A DNA stretch of 64,000 bases from Candidatus Contubernalis alkalaceticus (GTDB taxonomy: Bacteria; Bacillota; Dethiobacteria; SKNC01), in the NCBI RefSeq assembly GCF_022558445.1, contig NZ_CP054699.1:2744001-2808000 (forward strand), given 5' to 3'. Below the pieces are notes generated by a model that was not told the DNA's origin, searched no databases, and worked only from the letters and a program-made list of their open reading frames with translations. Of the stretch, positions 42,762 through 51,717 are shown piece by piece. The translations under genes and the position numbers were made by a program. How positions within the stretch are numbered: the first letter of the stretch is position 1; every line of letters starts with the position of its first letter.

Positions 42762-42809
42762 TCATGAAGTTTTATATTTTTCGCCAACACAACATAACCA
42801 ATTTTTTTT

Positions 42810-42910
42810 TCCAATAAAGCTTGCCGGGATTATATTGATCACAGCTCTTGTACTATTGGCCGGGTTTAGCTATCTTGTTGTTTCAATTTTTCTGAGTTTA
42901 AAAATATTAA
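42810..42910 (+). pseudogene. Remnant of a ZnuB-like permease 3' end
   Basis: The plus strand reads KLAGIILITALVLLAGFSYLVVSIF, close to the end of ZnuB (LLAGFSYLVVSIF at 24000-24040), then a stop and a terminator stem like the one after znuB. Only the last 30 or so codons remain. The rest of 42630-43152 carries the S operator region and AT-rich filler. Confidence 0.55.
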
Positions 42911-42944
42911 AAAACCCACACAATAGCATTCTGTGGGTTTTTTT
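42911..42944. terminator. Terminator after the ZnuB-like remnant
   Basis: AAAACCCACA and TGTGGGTTTTTTT arms around a short loop, with A-run and T-run on either side. Confidence 0.75.
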
Positions 42945-43185
42945 AATTCATATTTTATGTAACCATAACCCCTAGGGTTAAAAAAAACTCCCAGAGATAT
43001 TTTGGATGAAATAATTGATATACTGTTTGGCTTTGTGGAAGTACCCACAGATTAGAACCAACTTTTTTGCATATGTTTAAACTGAAAGCTTAACAACAAG
43101 TCTGGTACCGTTAGACTATAATTAGAAATAATTAAAAAGGATACGGTGACATATGAACACATTAGAGCGGTTTCAGTAGCTTTTT

Positions 43186-44145
43186 ATGATAGTTGCAATT
43201 TTCATCGGGCTTGGACTGGGACAAGTAAATAGCATTACTGCCCTGGCTTCTTTCTTTATTGTTCCTTTTCTAATGGTAATACTCTTTGGCACTTTTCTTC
43301 AGATAACTTTTGCCAGCTTAAAAGAAGGTTTTATGAACATAAAAGCTGCAGGGTTAAGCCTGGCCATTAATTTTTTATGGACGCCTCTACTGGCCTTCGG
43401 CCTGGCTTACTTATTTCTGCGGGATGCCCCTGATATCTATACTGCCTTAATTATGGATATGGTCACCCCCTGCACCGACTGGTACCTGGTTTTTACCAGC
43501 ATTGCCGGCGGCAACCTGGCCCTCTCCACCGCCCTGCTCCCCTGGAACCTGCTTTTACAGCTGGTTCTGCTTCCCGTTTACCTGTTAATCTTTGCAGGAA
43601 CTGTGGTAGAAATACAGCCATTATTTTTTCTGCAGAGTTTTTTTCGAGTGCTGATCATTCCTTTTATGCTGGCTGTGTTATCAAGAAAAGTAATCCTAAG
43701 CCTTAAAGGGGAACAATGGTATCAAGAGAAAGTTCTAAACTACATCGGAACCTTACAGGCAACCTTCCTTATCCTGGCAATTACAGCCATGTTTGCCTCC
43801 CAAGGAACTGTTTTAATCGAAAACTCAGATATTTTACTACGTCTCTTAATTCCCGTCACCCTCTTTTTTATAATTAATTTTTTAGTAGGCCAAGCTGTGA
43901 GCCGCATTTTCAAATTAACATACCAGGAAGGTGCAAGCTTAATTTTTACTACCCTGGCCCGAAACGCCCCCCTGGCAATTACTATTGCCGCTGCCGTTTT
44001 CCCTGAACGCCCTCTTATTTCCCTGGTTTTAGCCGTTGAATCCCTGATTGAACTGCCAATTCTGTTCGTAATATCCCAAATCATGCTTTTCATCCTCCGG
44101 AAACAATGGTGGCCGGAACCTGAAATAACAAAAGATAGTTTTTAG
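43186..44145 (+). CDS. ACR3-like arsenite/bile acid-type permease with an amber codon after codon 8
   Basis: The 319-residue frame has ten helices and the family motif [13 protein letters not shown] (about 93-106) plus the late [22 protein letters not shown], which places it in the ACR3/BASS superfamily. The natural start is the ATG at 43153, preceded by AAAAAGGATACGGTG, giving MNTLERFQ and then TAG (43177-43179) before the frame continues. The ATG at 43186 could be used by re-initiation but would clip the first helix. The gene may thus be weakened or dead. Substrate uncertain: arsenite or an organic anion. Confidence 0.7.
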   Translation: MIVAIFIGLGLGQVNSITALASFFIVPFLMVILFGTFLQITFASLKEGFMNIKAAGLSLAINFLWTPLLAFGLAYLFLRDAPDIYTALIMDMVTPCTDWYLVFTSIAGGNLALSTALLPWNLLLQLVLLPVYLLIFAGTVVEIQPLFFLQSFFRVLIIPFMLAVLSRKVILSLKGEQWYQEKVLNYIGTLQATFLILAITAMFASQGTVLIENSDILLRLLIPVTLFFIINFLVGQAVSRIFKLTYQEGASLIFTTLARNAPLAITIAAAVFPERPLISLVLAVESLIELPILFVISQIMLFILRKQWWPEPEITKDSF

Positions 44146-44294
44146 CAAAAAATCCCATACATGAACATACCTTTGCATATGAAAAAACTTTCAACACAAC
44201 CCAACGAATGGTTACCGTTAAAAGTCTCATTTCCCGACTCAGGTTACAAAGACAGGATGATTTCTCTACAATTTTTCTAAAGATATTATACTTA

Positions 44295-45050
44295 TCATAC
44301 ATGTTGGCTTCGTTTAAACATCCACCAGCCTAAAAGCATCAGGGCCGGGGTCATAAGCTGAGTTAATGAGATAAAGCCTGCGCCCCAAGCTTCGTTAACA
44401 TAACCCCAAAAAGGTAGGGGCATTACCCGAAAGGTTTCTTCAATAAAACCCCGGAAAAAAGAATAAACAAGAAAAAATGCCCAAAAAAAGCCGCCGGGTT
44501 TATAACTGCGGTTTCGCACCAGATAGTTATGAAGTAAAAGCATGCTGAGACCGATGAAAAAACCATAAATTTGAGCGGGATGTCTTTCAAAAGGCAGCAG
44601 TTCTGCGGTACGCCCCAGCAGTTCCTGGTTGAAAATATTGGCAATACGGATCAGCATATAAGTTATAGATATTCCGGGAACGGTCAAGTCTAAAATATTT
44701 CCAAAATCAAAACTGTACCTTTTAGACATCACCCAGGCTGACAAAATACCTCCCAATATTGCCCCATGGAAGGCCAATCCACCATGATCCACCCGAATAA
44801 TCTCCTGAGGATTGGCAGAGTAAAAACCCCAGTTGGTAAGAACAAAAAGAGCCCGGGCACCAACCAAAGCTCCCAGGATGGTAAGTATAGTTATATTTAA
44901 TAGATTATCTTCATCCATTCCCATCTTCTTACCATTACTCAAAAAAAGATGGGATCCTATAACAGCAGCAATGGACATCATAAGGCCATACCAGTGCACT
45001 GTCAGGGGGCCTATGGTAAATATTACAGGATTGATTCCTTCAATAAACAT
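44295..45050 (-). CDS. lgt: Prolipoprotein diacylglyceryl transferase Lgt
   Basis: A 251-residue polytopic enzyme that transfers diacylglycerol to the lipobox cysteine of prolipoproteins. HWYGLMMSIAAVIG at the start, GGLAFHGAILGG (catalytic region, about 88-99), RIANIFNQELLGR and RHPAQIYGF are the diagnostic parts. At least six lipoproteins are encoded in this window and would be its substrates. It lies 190 bases after the nickel-type ATPase gene on the same strand. Confidence 0.92.
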   Translation of the reverse strand: MFIEGINPVIFTIGPLTVHWYGLMMSIAAVIGSHLFLSNGKKMGMDEDNLLNITILTILGALVGARALFVLTNWGFYSANPQEIIRVDHGGLAFHGAILGGILSAWVMSKRYSFDFGNILDLTVPGISITYMLIRIANIFNQELLGRTAELLPFERHPAQIYGFFIGLSMLLLHNYLVRNRSYKPGGFFWAFFLVYSFFRGFIEETFRVMPLPFWGYVNEAWGAGFISLTQLMTPALMLLGWWMFKRSQHV

Positions 45051-45240
45051 TTTTTACCCCACCCATAACTCTTTGTATAATTCCTTTAACCATATAATTA
45101 TACTTTTACTTTCCCCAGACGTCAATGTCTCCCCGGGATTCCCCATATGTCTTTCCCTACTTATGTTCAAATTTTTACACTGCTTCGTTCTCTCCAACTG
45201 CACTAAAGAAACACAAGAAAAGACACAAAATGTCCCTCCG

Positions 45241-46986
45241 TTAATGTTCATGATGATGATGGTTATGGTGATGATGATTCCTGTGGTTATGATCTCCAAA
45301 GGCTGCCTCCATCAGTTCTTTGGTATGACAGCAGCAGGGATCGCTAAACATCCGGCGGGAAGAACCAGATTCCACAATTTCCCCATCCTTCATCACCATG
45401 ACACGGTCCGCCACCTTTCGGGCCAGATCCAAATCATGAGTAATAAACAGCATGGCAAAACCCTGGGAGTTCTGCAGGCCCTTCAAAAGCCTTAGCAGGT
45501 TTGCCTGGGTAGAAGGGTCAAGCATAGAGGTAATTTCGTCCGCCAGCAGCAGGGCCGGTTTCATAACCAGGGCCCTGGCGATAGCGACACGCTGCCGCTG
45601 CCCCCCACTCAACTCAAAACAATATCTCTTTAAAAAATCTTTCCCTGATGAAAGTTGAACTCTTTCCAGTGCCTCTTTCACCCTTTGAATCCTATCCTGT
45701 GAACTGCTGATTTTATTGATGTCCAAGGGTTCCCGCAGGACCTGCTCCACAGTTAAACGATGACTGGTGGAGGAAAAAGGATCCTGCATAACAATCTGAA
45801 TACCCCCCTCCTGCCGGGTTACACTATCGTTAAACTTTTCACCCTGAAAAGTAATATCTCCCGCAGTAGGTTTCATCAATCTCCCCAGCATTTGAGCTAC
45901 GGTAGACTTGCCGGACCCCGTCTCCCCAACCAGGGCAGCTACTTCTCCCTCTTTAACGAAAAGGCTCACTCCCTTTACCGCCTGCACCACCCGTTTCTTC
46001 AAGCGGTATTCCTTCTTCAAGCCTTCAGCCTCCAGGACGGTTACAATACCTCCCCGGTGGCAGGCCACCCGCCTTTCACAGCAGGCCTGCTGAAGTTCAG
46101 GAACTCCCTCCAGGCAGCTCTCCAGACCCTGGGAACATCGCCTTTGGAAAGAGCATCCCCTTTCCTCTCCGGTAGGAGGCTCACCAGGAATCCCCCACAA
46201 GTCCTTATAAGCAAAGTAATGGGGCGAAGAATTGATAAGCCCTCGGGTGTATGGATGAAAAGGATCATCTAGAAGCTCTCCCGTGAGACCTTCCTCCACC
46301 ACACGACCACTGTACAGCACCAAAAGCCGGGAGGTAAGCCGGGAAATACAGGATAAATCATGGGATATAACCACCAGGGTAAACCCATACTCCTTTTGCA
46401 GCCTCTCCAATAAGTCAATCATCTCTTTTCGGGACACAGGGTCCAGAGATGTGGTAGGTTCATCCACCAGCAGCAGTTCCGGCCTGCAGGAAAGAGCCAT
46501 GGCTATCAGCACCCGCTGGCGCATACCTCCGGAAAGTTGATGGGGGAAAGCTTCTTTCCACTGTGGATCCAACCCTACCAACTCTAATAGTTCATCCACC
46601 CGGGACTCCAGCTCTTTGCCCTTAAGAAGAAGATGTTTTTTAATAGGTTCTCCCACCTGTTTCCCTATATTTAAGACCGGGTTTAAAACCTCCAGGGAAT
46701 TTTGAAAAACTAGAGCAATGTGCTTCCACCGCAGCGCCTCTTTTTCCTTATCATTGAAAGAAAGAAATTCAGCGCCTTTAAAATATGCGGTTCCCTCCAC
46801 CGGGTCTTTCCCGCTGATCAAACCCATCAGGGCCAAAGCCAGTGTAGTTTTACCGCTTCCAGACTCCCCAATAACGCCTAAGGTTTCCCCTTTTTTTAAA
46901 GAAAAAGAAACCTGCTGCAGCGCTCTTACAGGAGTCTCCTCTGCCTGGTATGTAACACTTAAATCTCGAACCTCCAGCACACCCAT
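45241..46986 (-). CDS. Fused Dpp/Nik-type ABC ATPase with His-rich tail
   Basis: Two ATPases joined: NikD/DppD-like domain (about 1-310; GESGSGKTT, LSGGMRQRVLIAMALSCRPELLLVDEPTTSLD) with a Cys-rich end (CSFQRRCSQGLESC...ACCERRVACH), and NikE/DppF-like domain (about 312-560; GETGSGKST, LSGGQRQRVAIARALVMKPALLLADEITSMLD). The C-terminus has twelve His in the last 18 residues, which suggests nickel, cobalt or zinc handling. I chose the ATG at 46986 because GGGAGG precedes it; a frame from 47049 overlaps the permease gene. It energises the two permeases upstream. Confidence 0.88.
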   Translation of the reverse strand: MGVLEVRDLSVTYQAEETPVRALQQVSFSLKKGETLGVIGESGSGKTTLALALMGLISGKDPVEGTAYFKGAEFLSFNDKEKEALRWKHIALVFQNSLEVLNPVLNIGKQVGEPIKKHLLLKGKELESRVDELLELVGLDPQWKEAFPHQLSGGMRQRVLIAMALSCRPELLLVDEPTTSLDPVSRKEMIDLLERLQKEYGFTLVVISHDLSCISRLTSRLLVLYSGRVVEEGLTGELLDDPFHPYTRGLINSSPHYFAYKDLWGIPGEPPTGEERGCSFQRRCSQGLESCLEGVPELQQACCERRVACHRGGIVTVLEAEGLKKEYRLKKRVVQAVKGVSLFVKEGEVAALVGETGSGKSTVAQMLGRLMKPTAGDITFQGEKFNDSVTRQEGGIQIVMQDPFSSTSHRLTVEQVLREPLDINKISSSQDRIQRVKEALERVQLSSGKDFLKRYCFELSGGQRQRVAIARALVMKPALLLADEITSMLDPSTQANLLRLLKGLQNSQGFAMLFITHDLDLARKVADRVMVMKDGEIVESGSSRRMFSDPCCCHTKELMEAAFGDHNHRNHHHHNHHHHEH

Positions 46987-47014
46987 GACTTTACCTCCCT
47001 CACGGTTATTTCCC

Positions 47015-47923
47015 TTATTTATTTCCCTTTGCCACCCTGGGGTCGGCAATTTTCTCCAAATCTCTGCCGAACAGGGCCAAAGAGGTAATTAGTAAGGTTA
47101 AAAATGCCCAGGGATACATCAGCCACCACTTCCAGAAGGGAGTAAAATAGATTCCTCGAAAATTAAGGGCATGATTAATAATCAGCCCCCAGCTTTTGGA
47201 TGTGGGATCCCCCAGCCCCAGAAAGGAAAGGGCTGCTTCCGTTACAATAGCCATTCCCGAAAGGCGAATCATACTGACCGCCAGGATTGGAAAAAGCTCT
47301 GGCAGAAAATGTTTAAAAATTATATACAAATCCCCAGCTCCATAACTCTCAGCCATCTTAATATATCCCTGTTCTTTTAACGACAAAACCTGAGCACGGA
47401 TAATCCTGGCCGGATGAGACCAGGAAAAAAGGGCCAGGACAATAATAATATTTCTTAAACTGGACCCGAAAAAAGCAGCCAGAATAACCATAATGGGAAG
47501 ATCCGGGAGCACAATCATGATGTCAATCAAGCGCATAATAATCCGCTCTATCCATCCTCCCCGGTAACCGGCCCAAATACCAATAATACCGCCTCCCATT
47601 CCCGCCAGAAGAGCAGTTCCTAATCCCACCAAAAGACTAACCCTGGCCCCATAACAAATCTGAGACCAAAGATCTACTCCCAGTTCATCAGTTCCCATAA
47701 GATGATCTCCCCCCGGGGGCACCAGCGCAGGCCCCGAGGACACATTATGGGGGAGCCAGGTAAAAACAGGAGCCCCAACAGCCATAATGACCATAGCCAC
47801 GATAACTGCAAACCCCACCTTTCCAAAAATAGAAAGGCTCTTCCAAAACATTATCCCTTTTTTTAACAATTCCCCGGATGCCTTTAATAGAATCTGAGGA
47901 ATCATAGTCTGGGCTTGAAACAT
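47015..47923 (-). CDS. Dpp/Nik-type ABC permease (DppC/NikC)
   Basis: A 302-residue permease with the OppC-type N-terminal part, then LLVGLGTALLAGMGGGIIGIWAGYRGG and the coupling loop ESYGAGDLYIIFKHFLPELFPILAVS. Second permease of the operon, 29 bases before the fused ATPase. ATG with GGAGCG upstream. Substrate class (nickel chelate or peptide) is not decided by this protein. Confidence 0.88.
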   Translation of the reverse strand: MFQAQTMIPQILLKASGELLKKGIMFWKSLSIFGKVGFAVIVAMVIMAVGAPVFTWLPHNVSSGPALVPPGGDHLMGTDELGVDLWSQICYGARVSLLVGLGTALLAGMGGGIIGIWAGYRGGWIERIIMRLIDIMIVLPDLPIMVILAAFFGSSLRNIIIVLALFSWSHPARIIRAQVLSLKEQGYIKMAESYGAGDLYIIFKHFLPELFPILAVSMIRLSGMAIVTEAALSFLGLGDPTSKSWGLIINHALNFRGIYFTPFWKWWLMYPWAFLTLLITSLALFGRDLEKIADPRVAKGNK

Positions 47924-48012
47924 AATTACGCTCCAGTTAATTTATTTTTCTAACACTAATTAACTTAATCCATTTTAAAAAATACACGCTATTTATGATA
48001 ATTTATTAAAAA

Positions 48013-48999
48013 CTATTCCTGCCCCCGGGTTCGAGGGTCCAACACCTTGTACAGCAAATCTGCCAGCAGATTGGCCCCTAAAACACCAAAAGCCAAAACC
48101 AGAAATATTCCCTGCAGCAGAGGATAATCCCTCACAAATACTGCTTCTCTCATCAGCCTTCCCAGACCCGGATAGGCAAAAACATTCTCCACTAAAACGG
48201 CTCCCCCTACCATGGCCCCCATCTGCAGGGCTATCCGGGTGACCAGAGGCAGCAGTGCATTTCTTAAAGCATGGTAATAACGGATTCTTCCTTTAGAGAG
48301 GCCTTTGGCCCGGGCAGTACGGATATAGTCTTTCCCCATCACCGTGGTGAAAGTATTCCTTACCAGCAAATAAATTCCTCCTGCCCGGGCCATGGCCAGG
48401 GTAACTATGGGCAGTGCGGCATGATGGAGGACATCTTTTATCTGCTCCCATCCAGTATAATTAGCAAAGTGGCTCATAGCTCCAGCCAGGGGAAACAAAC
48501 CCATCCCTGCCGCAAAAATAATTAACAAGACAATCCCCAGCAGAAAAGCCGGTATTTCGGAAAACACAATCATAGTTAAATAAAGGCTCTTATCTTTCCA
48601 AGACTCCCGATTAAAAGCAGAAAAACTCCCCAGTACAATTCCCAAAAACAAACTTAAAAAGGTCGCCCCGCTTACAATCATCAGAGTCCAGGGAAGCCTT
48701 CGCATTATGATGGAGGATACATCCTCCTTGTAATAATAACTCATTCCCATATCTCCCTGAACCAGGCCTGTAACATACCTGACATACTGTTCCGGCAGGG
48801 GCCTGTCCAACCCGTAATACTCAAGAAAATACTGACGCTGTTCAGCAGTAAAGGCCCACACCTCTTCTCCTCCCTCCGCAGAAAGATGAAGAAAAGGATC
48901 TCCTGGCATCATGCGGGGAAGCATAAAATTTAAGGTAATAATAACCATAAAAGTAAGAATATATTCCATTATACGGGAGGTCCACCCTGCGTTTTTCAC
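48013..48999 (-). CDS. Dpp/Nik-type ABC permease (DppB/NikB)
   Basis: The 328-residue protein has the DppB layout: LNFMLPRMMPGDPF near the start, the large external loop, then TARAKGLSKGRIRYYHALRNALLPLVT coupling motif and ENVFAYPGLGRLMREAVFVRDYPLLQG. It forms the pore with the NikC-like protein, encoded 90 bases downstream. A perfect hairpin at 49062-49098 separates it from the binding protein gene. Confidence 0.9.
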   Translation of the reverse strand: MKNAGWTSRIMEYILTFMVIITLNFMLPRMMPGDPFLHLSAEGGEEVWAFTAEQRQYFLEYYGLDRPLPEQYVRYVTGLVQGDMGMSYYYKEDVSSIIMRRLPWTLMIVSGATFLSLFLGIVLGSFSAFNRESWKDKSLYLTMIVFSEIPAFLLGIVLLIIFAAGMGLFPLAGAMSHFANYTGWEQIKDVLHHAALPIVTLAMARAGGIYLLVRNTFTTVMGKDYIRTARAKGLSKGRIRYYHALRNALLPLVTRIALQMGAMVGGAVLVENVFAYPGLGRLMREAVFVRDYPLLQGIFLVLAFGVLGANLLADLLYKVLDPRTRGQE

Positions 49000-49061
49000 A
49001 TCAATACCCCTTAGAAATGCTTTTTTAAAAAAATTGTTATCCTTTAATTAATCAATTTAAA

Positions 49062-49098
49062 GCCTTTCCTGGCTTATTTTATTAAAGCCAGGAAAGGC
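49062..49098 (-). repeat. Intercistronic stem-loop between binding protein and permease genes
   Basis: GCCTTTCCTGGCTT and its exact complement (14 bp, 9-base loop). No strong T-run follows on the minus strand, so it may act as a partial terminator or RNA-stabilising hairpin that keeps binding protein levels above permease levels. Confidence 0.65.
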
Positions 49099-49160
49099 AG
49101 AATACTAAACCTATAACAGCACTTTTCAGTAGAACAAAATATGGTTAAAACAGAAGGTTA

Positions 49161-50792
49161 TCATTTTTCCAGGAAAGACAACTTGGCATGGGTCATCACT
49201 GCATGATCAAACATAAAGGTCCACCCATCGTATTCATCGGGTCTGAAAACATAAATATAGTAGTTATTATATAATGGAATTTCCGGACAATCTTCCGCCA
49301 AAACCTCCTGAAGATTGTATATAATCTGCTTCCGTTTTTCACGATCCGTTTCCTTTAGCTGGTCCTCACAAAGCCGGTCTACTTCAGGATTTACATATCC
49401 CTGATCAGACCCCAGGATACCTGTGGCTGAACCACCGGCGCCCTCTTCCAGTTCACTGTAATACCGGGTCCTTAAATAGTCAGCATCTAACCCCCAGGCG
49501 CCCATGGATAAAATAGCTATTTCGTAATTCCCTTCGTTAGCCCGGGCATCCCGGGACTGATTGTCTACAGCCACCACCGTTAAATCAATATTAACCTTGG
49601 CCAGCTGTTCTTTCAGCAGTTCTCCCACACGGACTTCAGCCCCCTCTGATACTAAAAGCTCAAAGGAGAGACTACCCTCTACCCCTGCCTCTTTTAATAA
49701 TTCTAAAGCTTTCTCAGGGTTATAATCATATTTTTGCAGATTTGAATTATACCATTGATGGTCTATGGGAAGTATTCCAGGGCTGCCGGGCTTTGCTGCC
49801 CCCCGCTGTATTTTTTGAATAATATCCTCTTTATCTATTGAATAGGTAAAAGCCTGCCGGAACTCTTTTTTCTTAAACAAATCATTTTTATTCATGTTAA
49901 AACTAATCATGGTCCCAGCCAAAGCGGGGCTTTCCAGTATAAAAAACTCTTCATTGTTTTCAAAGCGACCGAGAAGATCTGTAGTAATCCTGGCAATGCT
50001 AATATCTCCGCCTTCAAAAGCCAGAATCTCGTCACTCACCGGCACCATTTCTATTACATCAACCCGCTGCTTAGGTCCCCAGTAATCTTCGAAAGCCTCG
50101 TAACGGTAAGTGCCATGCTCTTTGCTGTAATCGGTCAATATAAAAGGTCCGCAGCCAATAACTGAACCCTCATCTGTAAAACCATAAGGATCATCAACAT
50201 CTTTCCATATATGTTCTGGAATGATTCTCAACATTCCTGCTTCACAGTAAAAAGTTGAGTTAGGTTCAGAGGTAACAATCTTTACCTGGTAGTCGTTGAC
50301 CGCCTCTATTTCTTGAATATAACCGGACTGGGTAATCACCTCTCCGATAAATACCGGAGGATGCTCCAGGTAATATTGGAAGGAAAATACCACGTCATTT
50401 GCCGTCATTTTCTCCCCATCGTGCCACTTAACCCCTTCCCTTATGGTAATGTCATGGGTTTTTCCGTCCTCACTAATTTCCCATTTTTCCGCTAACCAGG
50501 GGATACACTGATCCTCGTCAGGCTCCAAAAGAGAATCAAAGACATATTTCATAACGGTACCCCTCATTCGGGGAAGATGTCCAAAGGGAGAAGGAAATCC
50601 AGCATCTCCCCCTTCAAGTATTACGATTACAGGCTCCTTAGGTGTTTCAACCTCTCCATTTTCCAATGCCGCTTCATTTGAAGTAGCATCCCCTTCAGTA
50701 TCTCCATTACAACCCACCAACAAAGATAAAATAAGAAAGATAACCATTAACAATACAGCTGCCTTACATGAAAAACTGGACTTCAAAAACAA
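49161..50792 (-). CDS. Dpp/Nik-type substrate-binding lipoprotein 1
   Basis: Lipobox LLVGC28, acidic linker, then an SBP_bac_5 body: WLAEKWEISEDGKTHDITIREGVKWHDGEKMTANDVVFSF, a GCGPFILTDY motif and a C-terminal CPEIPLYNNYYIYVF. 543 residues is normal. The start is TTG with GAGGAGG upstream. It opens the operon that holds the two permeases and the His-tailed ATPase. It is about 50% alike by eye to the second binding protein at 53844-55472. Confidence 0.9.
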   Translation of the reverse strand: MFLKSSFSCKAAVLLMVIFLILSLLVGCNGDTEGDATSNEAALENGEVETPKEPVIVILEGGDAGFPSPFGHLPRMRGTVMKYVFDSLLEPDEDQCIPWLAEKWEISEDGKTHDITIREGVKWHDGEKMTANDVVFSFQYYLEHPPVFIGEVITQSGYIQEIEAVNDYQVKIVTSEPNSTFYCEAGMLRIIPEHIWKDVDDPYGFTDEGSVIGCGPFILTDYSKEHGTYRYEAFEDYWGPKQRVDVIEMVPVSDEILAFEGGDISIARITTDLLGRFENNEEFFILESPALAGTMISFNMNKNDLFKKKEFRQAFTYSIDKEDIIQKIQRGAAKPGSPGILPIDHQWYNSNLQKYDYNPEKALELLKEAGVEGSLSFELLVSEGAEVRVGELLKEQLAKVNIDLTVVAVDNQSRDARANEGNYEIAILSMGAWGLDADYLRTRYYSELEEGAGGSATGILGSDQGYVNPEVDRLCEDQLKETDREKRKQIIYNLQEVLAEDCPEIPLYNNYYIYVFRPDEYDGWTFMFDHAVMTHAKLSFLEK

Positions 50793-51095
50793 AACATCCC
50801 CTCCTCTTTTTTAAAACTACAAAATAATTTTAGCTATTTAAAACGACTAAATTATGCAAAAAAACACTTAAACAAGTCTATGGTATTACGCAATTTTTGT
50901 TTGTAACACTATCATATTTATTTCTACAAAATTTCTAATTATCCTGCCAAATATTTATAAATTTTTTATTTACCTAACAATACAGCGAAAGGTTAATTAT
51001 TTTGAACTACAGCACTAAGCCGTGGGGACAGTTAGCTGCAAGAGTCGCTGTAGGCAAAACCTTTTTAAAATCATTGAACCACTTTAATATTTTAG

Positions 51096-51124
51096 TTGAC
51101 AGCAGAAAACACTTCGGATATTAT
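51096..51124 (+). promoter_or_regulatory. Promoter of the MarR gene
   Basis: TTGACA (51096-51101), 17-base spacer, TATTAT (51119-51124). Downstream, TTGAAT and ATTCAA (51131-51136 and 51167-51172) could be arms of an autoregulatory site. The rest of 50793-51095 is AT-rich; it contains a GGGGACAGTTAG fragment of the repeat family seen at 53747. Confidence 0.65.
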
Positions 51125-51183
51125 ATTACTTGAATCTCAAACAATATTAATATCTTACTATATTATATTCAAAGGAGATTGCC

Positions 51184-51603
51184 ATGAAAGATTTAGAACA
51201 GCTTACCGATGAACTGCTCTGTTTTTTTAACGGTTTCGCTTCCTGGGAAAGCTCTGTAATTCGTTCCAGTGATTTAACAGTTTCCGAAGCCCATGCCATA
51301 GAAATACTGGGACAATACGGAAAAATGAACATGAAACAGCTGTCCCAAAAACTAGGCGTCACCACCGGAACCACCACTGTTACCGTAGACCGGTTGGAAA
51401 CCCGGGGTTATGCCCGCAGGGAATCCATTAAGGAGGACCGGAGGGTAAACCTCATCAGTCTGACCGATAAGGGAACAAAGGCTTTTGAAGAACACCACCG
51501 TTATCACCTCAGCTTGACAGAACAGATGATTTCTACACTTTCCGATGAAGAGAGTTCTTTACTGTTGGACATGTTAAAAAAAATAAACCGGGAGGTCTTT
51601 TAA
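51184..51603 (+). CDS. MarR-family transcriptional regulator
   Basis: A 139-residue winged-helix protein: LTVSEAHAIEILGQYGKMNMKQLSQKLGVTTGTTTVTVDRLETRGYARRESIKEDRRVNLISLTDKGTKAFEEH covers the recognition helix and wing with the DRR motif. It is transcribed toward the P1B ATPase gene, 114 bases away, and away from the nickel-type operon, so it may control either. ATG with AAAGGAG upstream. The effector is unknown; metal or thiol sensing is plausible from context only. Confidence 0.9.
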   Translation: MKDLEQLTDELLCFFNGFASWESSVIRSSDLTVSEAHAIEILGQYGKMNMKQLSQKLGVTTGTTTVTVDRLETRGYARRESIKEDRRVNLISLTDKGTKAFEEHHRYHLSLTEQMISTLSDEESSLLLDMLKKINREVF

Positions 51604-51621
51604 GGGTGCCAAAGAGGGGGA

Positions 51622-51648
51622 TTGTCAGAAGAACCGTCCCCTTAGCAC
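51622..51648 (+). repeat. Copy of the TTGTC(A/G)GAAGAACCG repeat family
   Basis: TTGTCAGAAGAACCGTCCCC followed by TTAGCAC, matching the right arm at 53797-53823. With the upstream GTGCCAAAGAGGGGG it forms an imperfect hairpin. Confidence 0.55.
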
Positions 51649-51661
51649 ATGCTCTTAACAC

Positions 51662-51691
51662 TTGACAGCAATCAGATTTAATCCGTAACTA
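51662..51691 (+). promoter_or_regulatory. Candidate promoter of the P1B ATPase gene
   Basis: TTGACA (51662-51667), 18-base spacer and TAACTA (51686-51691), 27 bases before the start codon. The -10 box is imperfect. Confidence 0.45.
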
Positions 51692-51717
51692 GATTAGAAA
51701 GGAAGTGTTCAGAACTT

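Noticed and set aside
43153-43185. UAG read as pyrrolysine in the ACR3-like gene
   Set aside because: No pyl genes or pyrrolysine enzymes are in the window, and the position lies in a signal-anchor region with no reason for pyrrolysine. A nonsense change is simpler.
49062-49098. Strong terminator between the nickel-type binding protein and permease genes
   Set aside because: The stem is perfect but no T-run follows, and the downstream permease has no evident promoter, so partial termination or RNA stabilisation is more likely.
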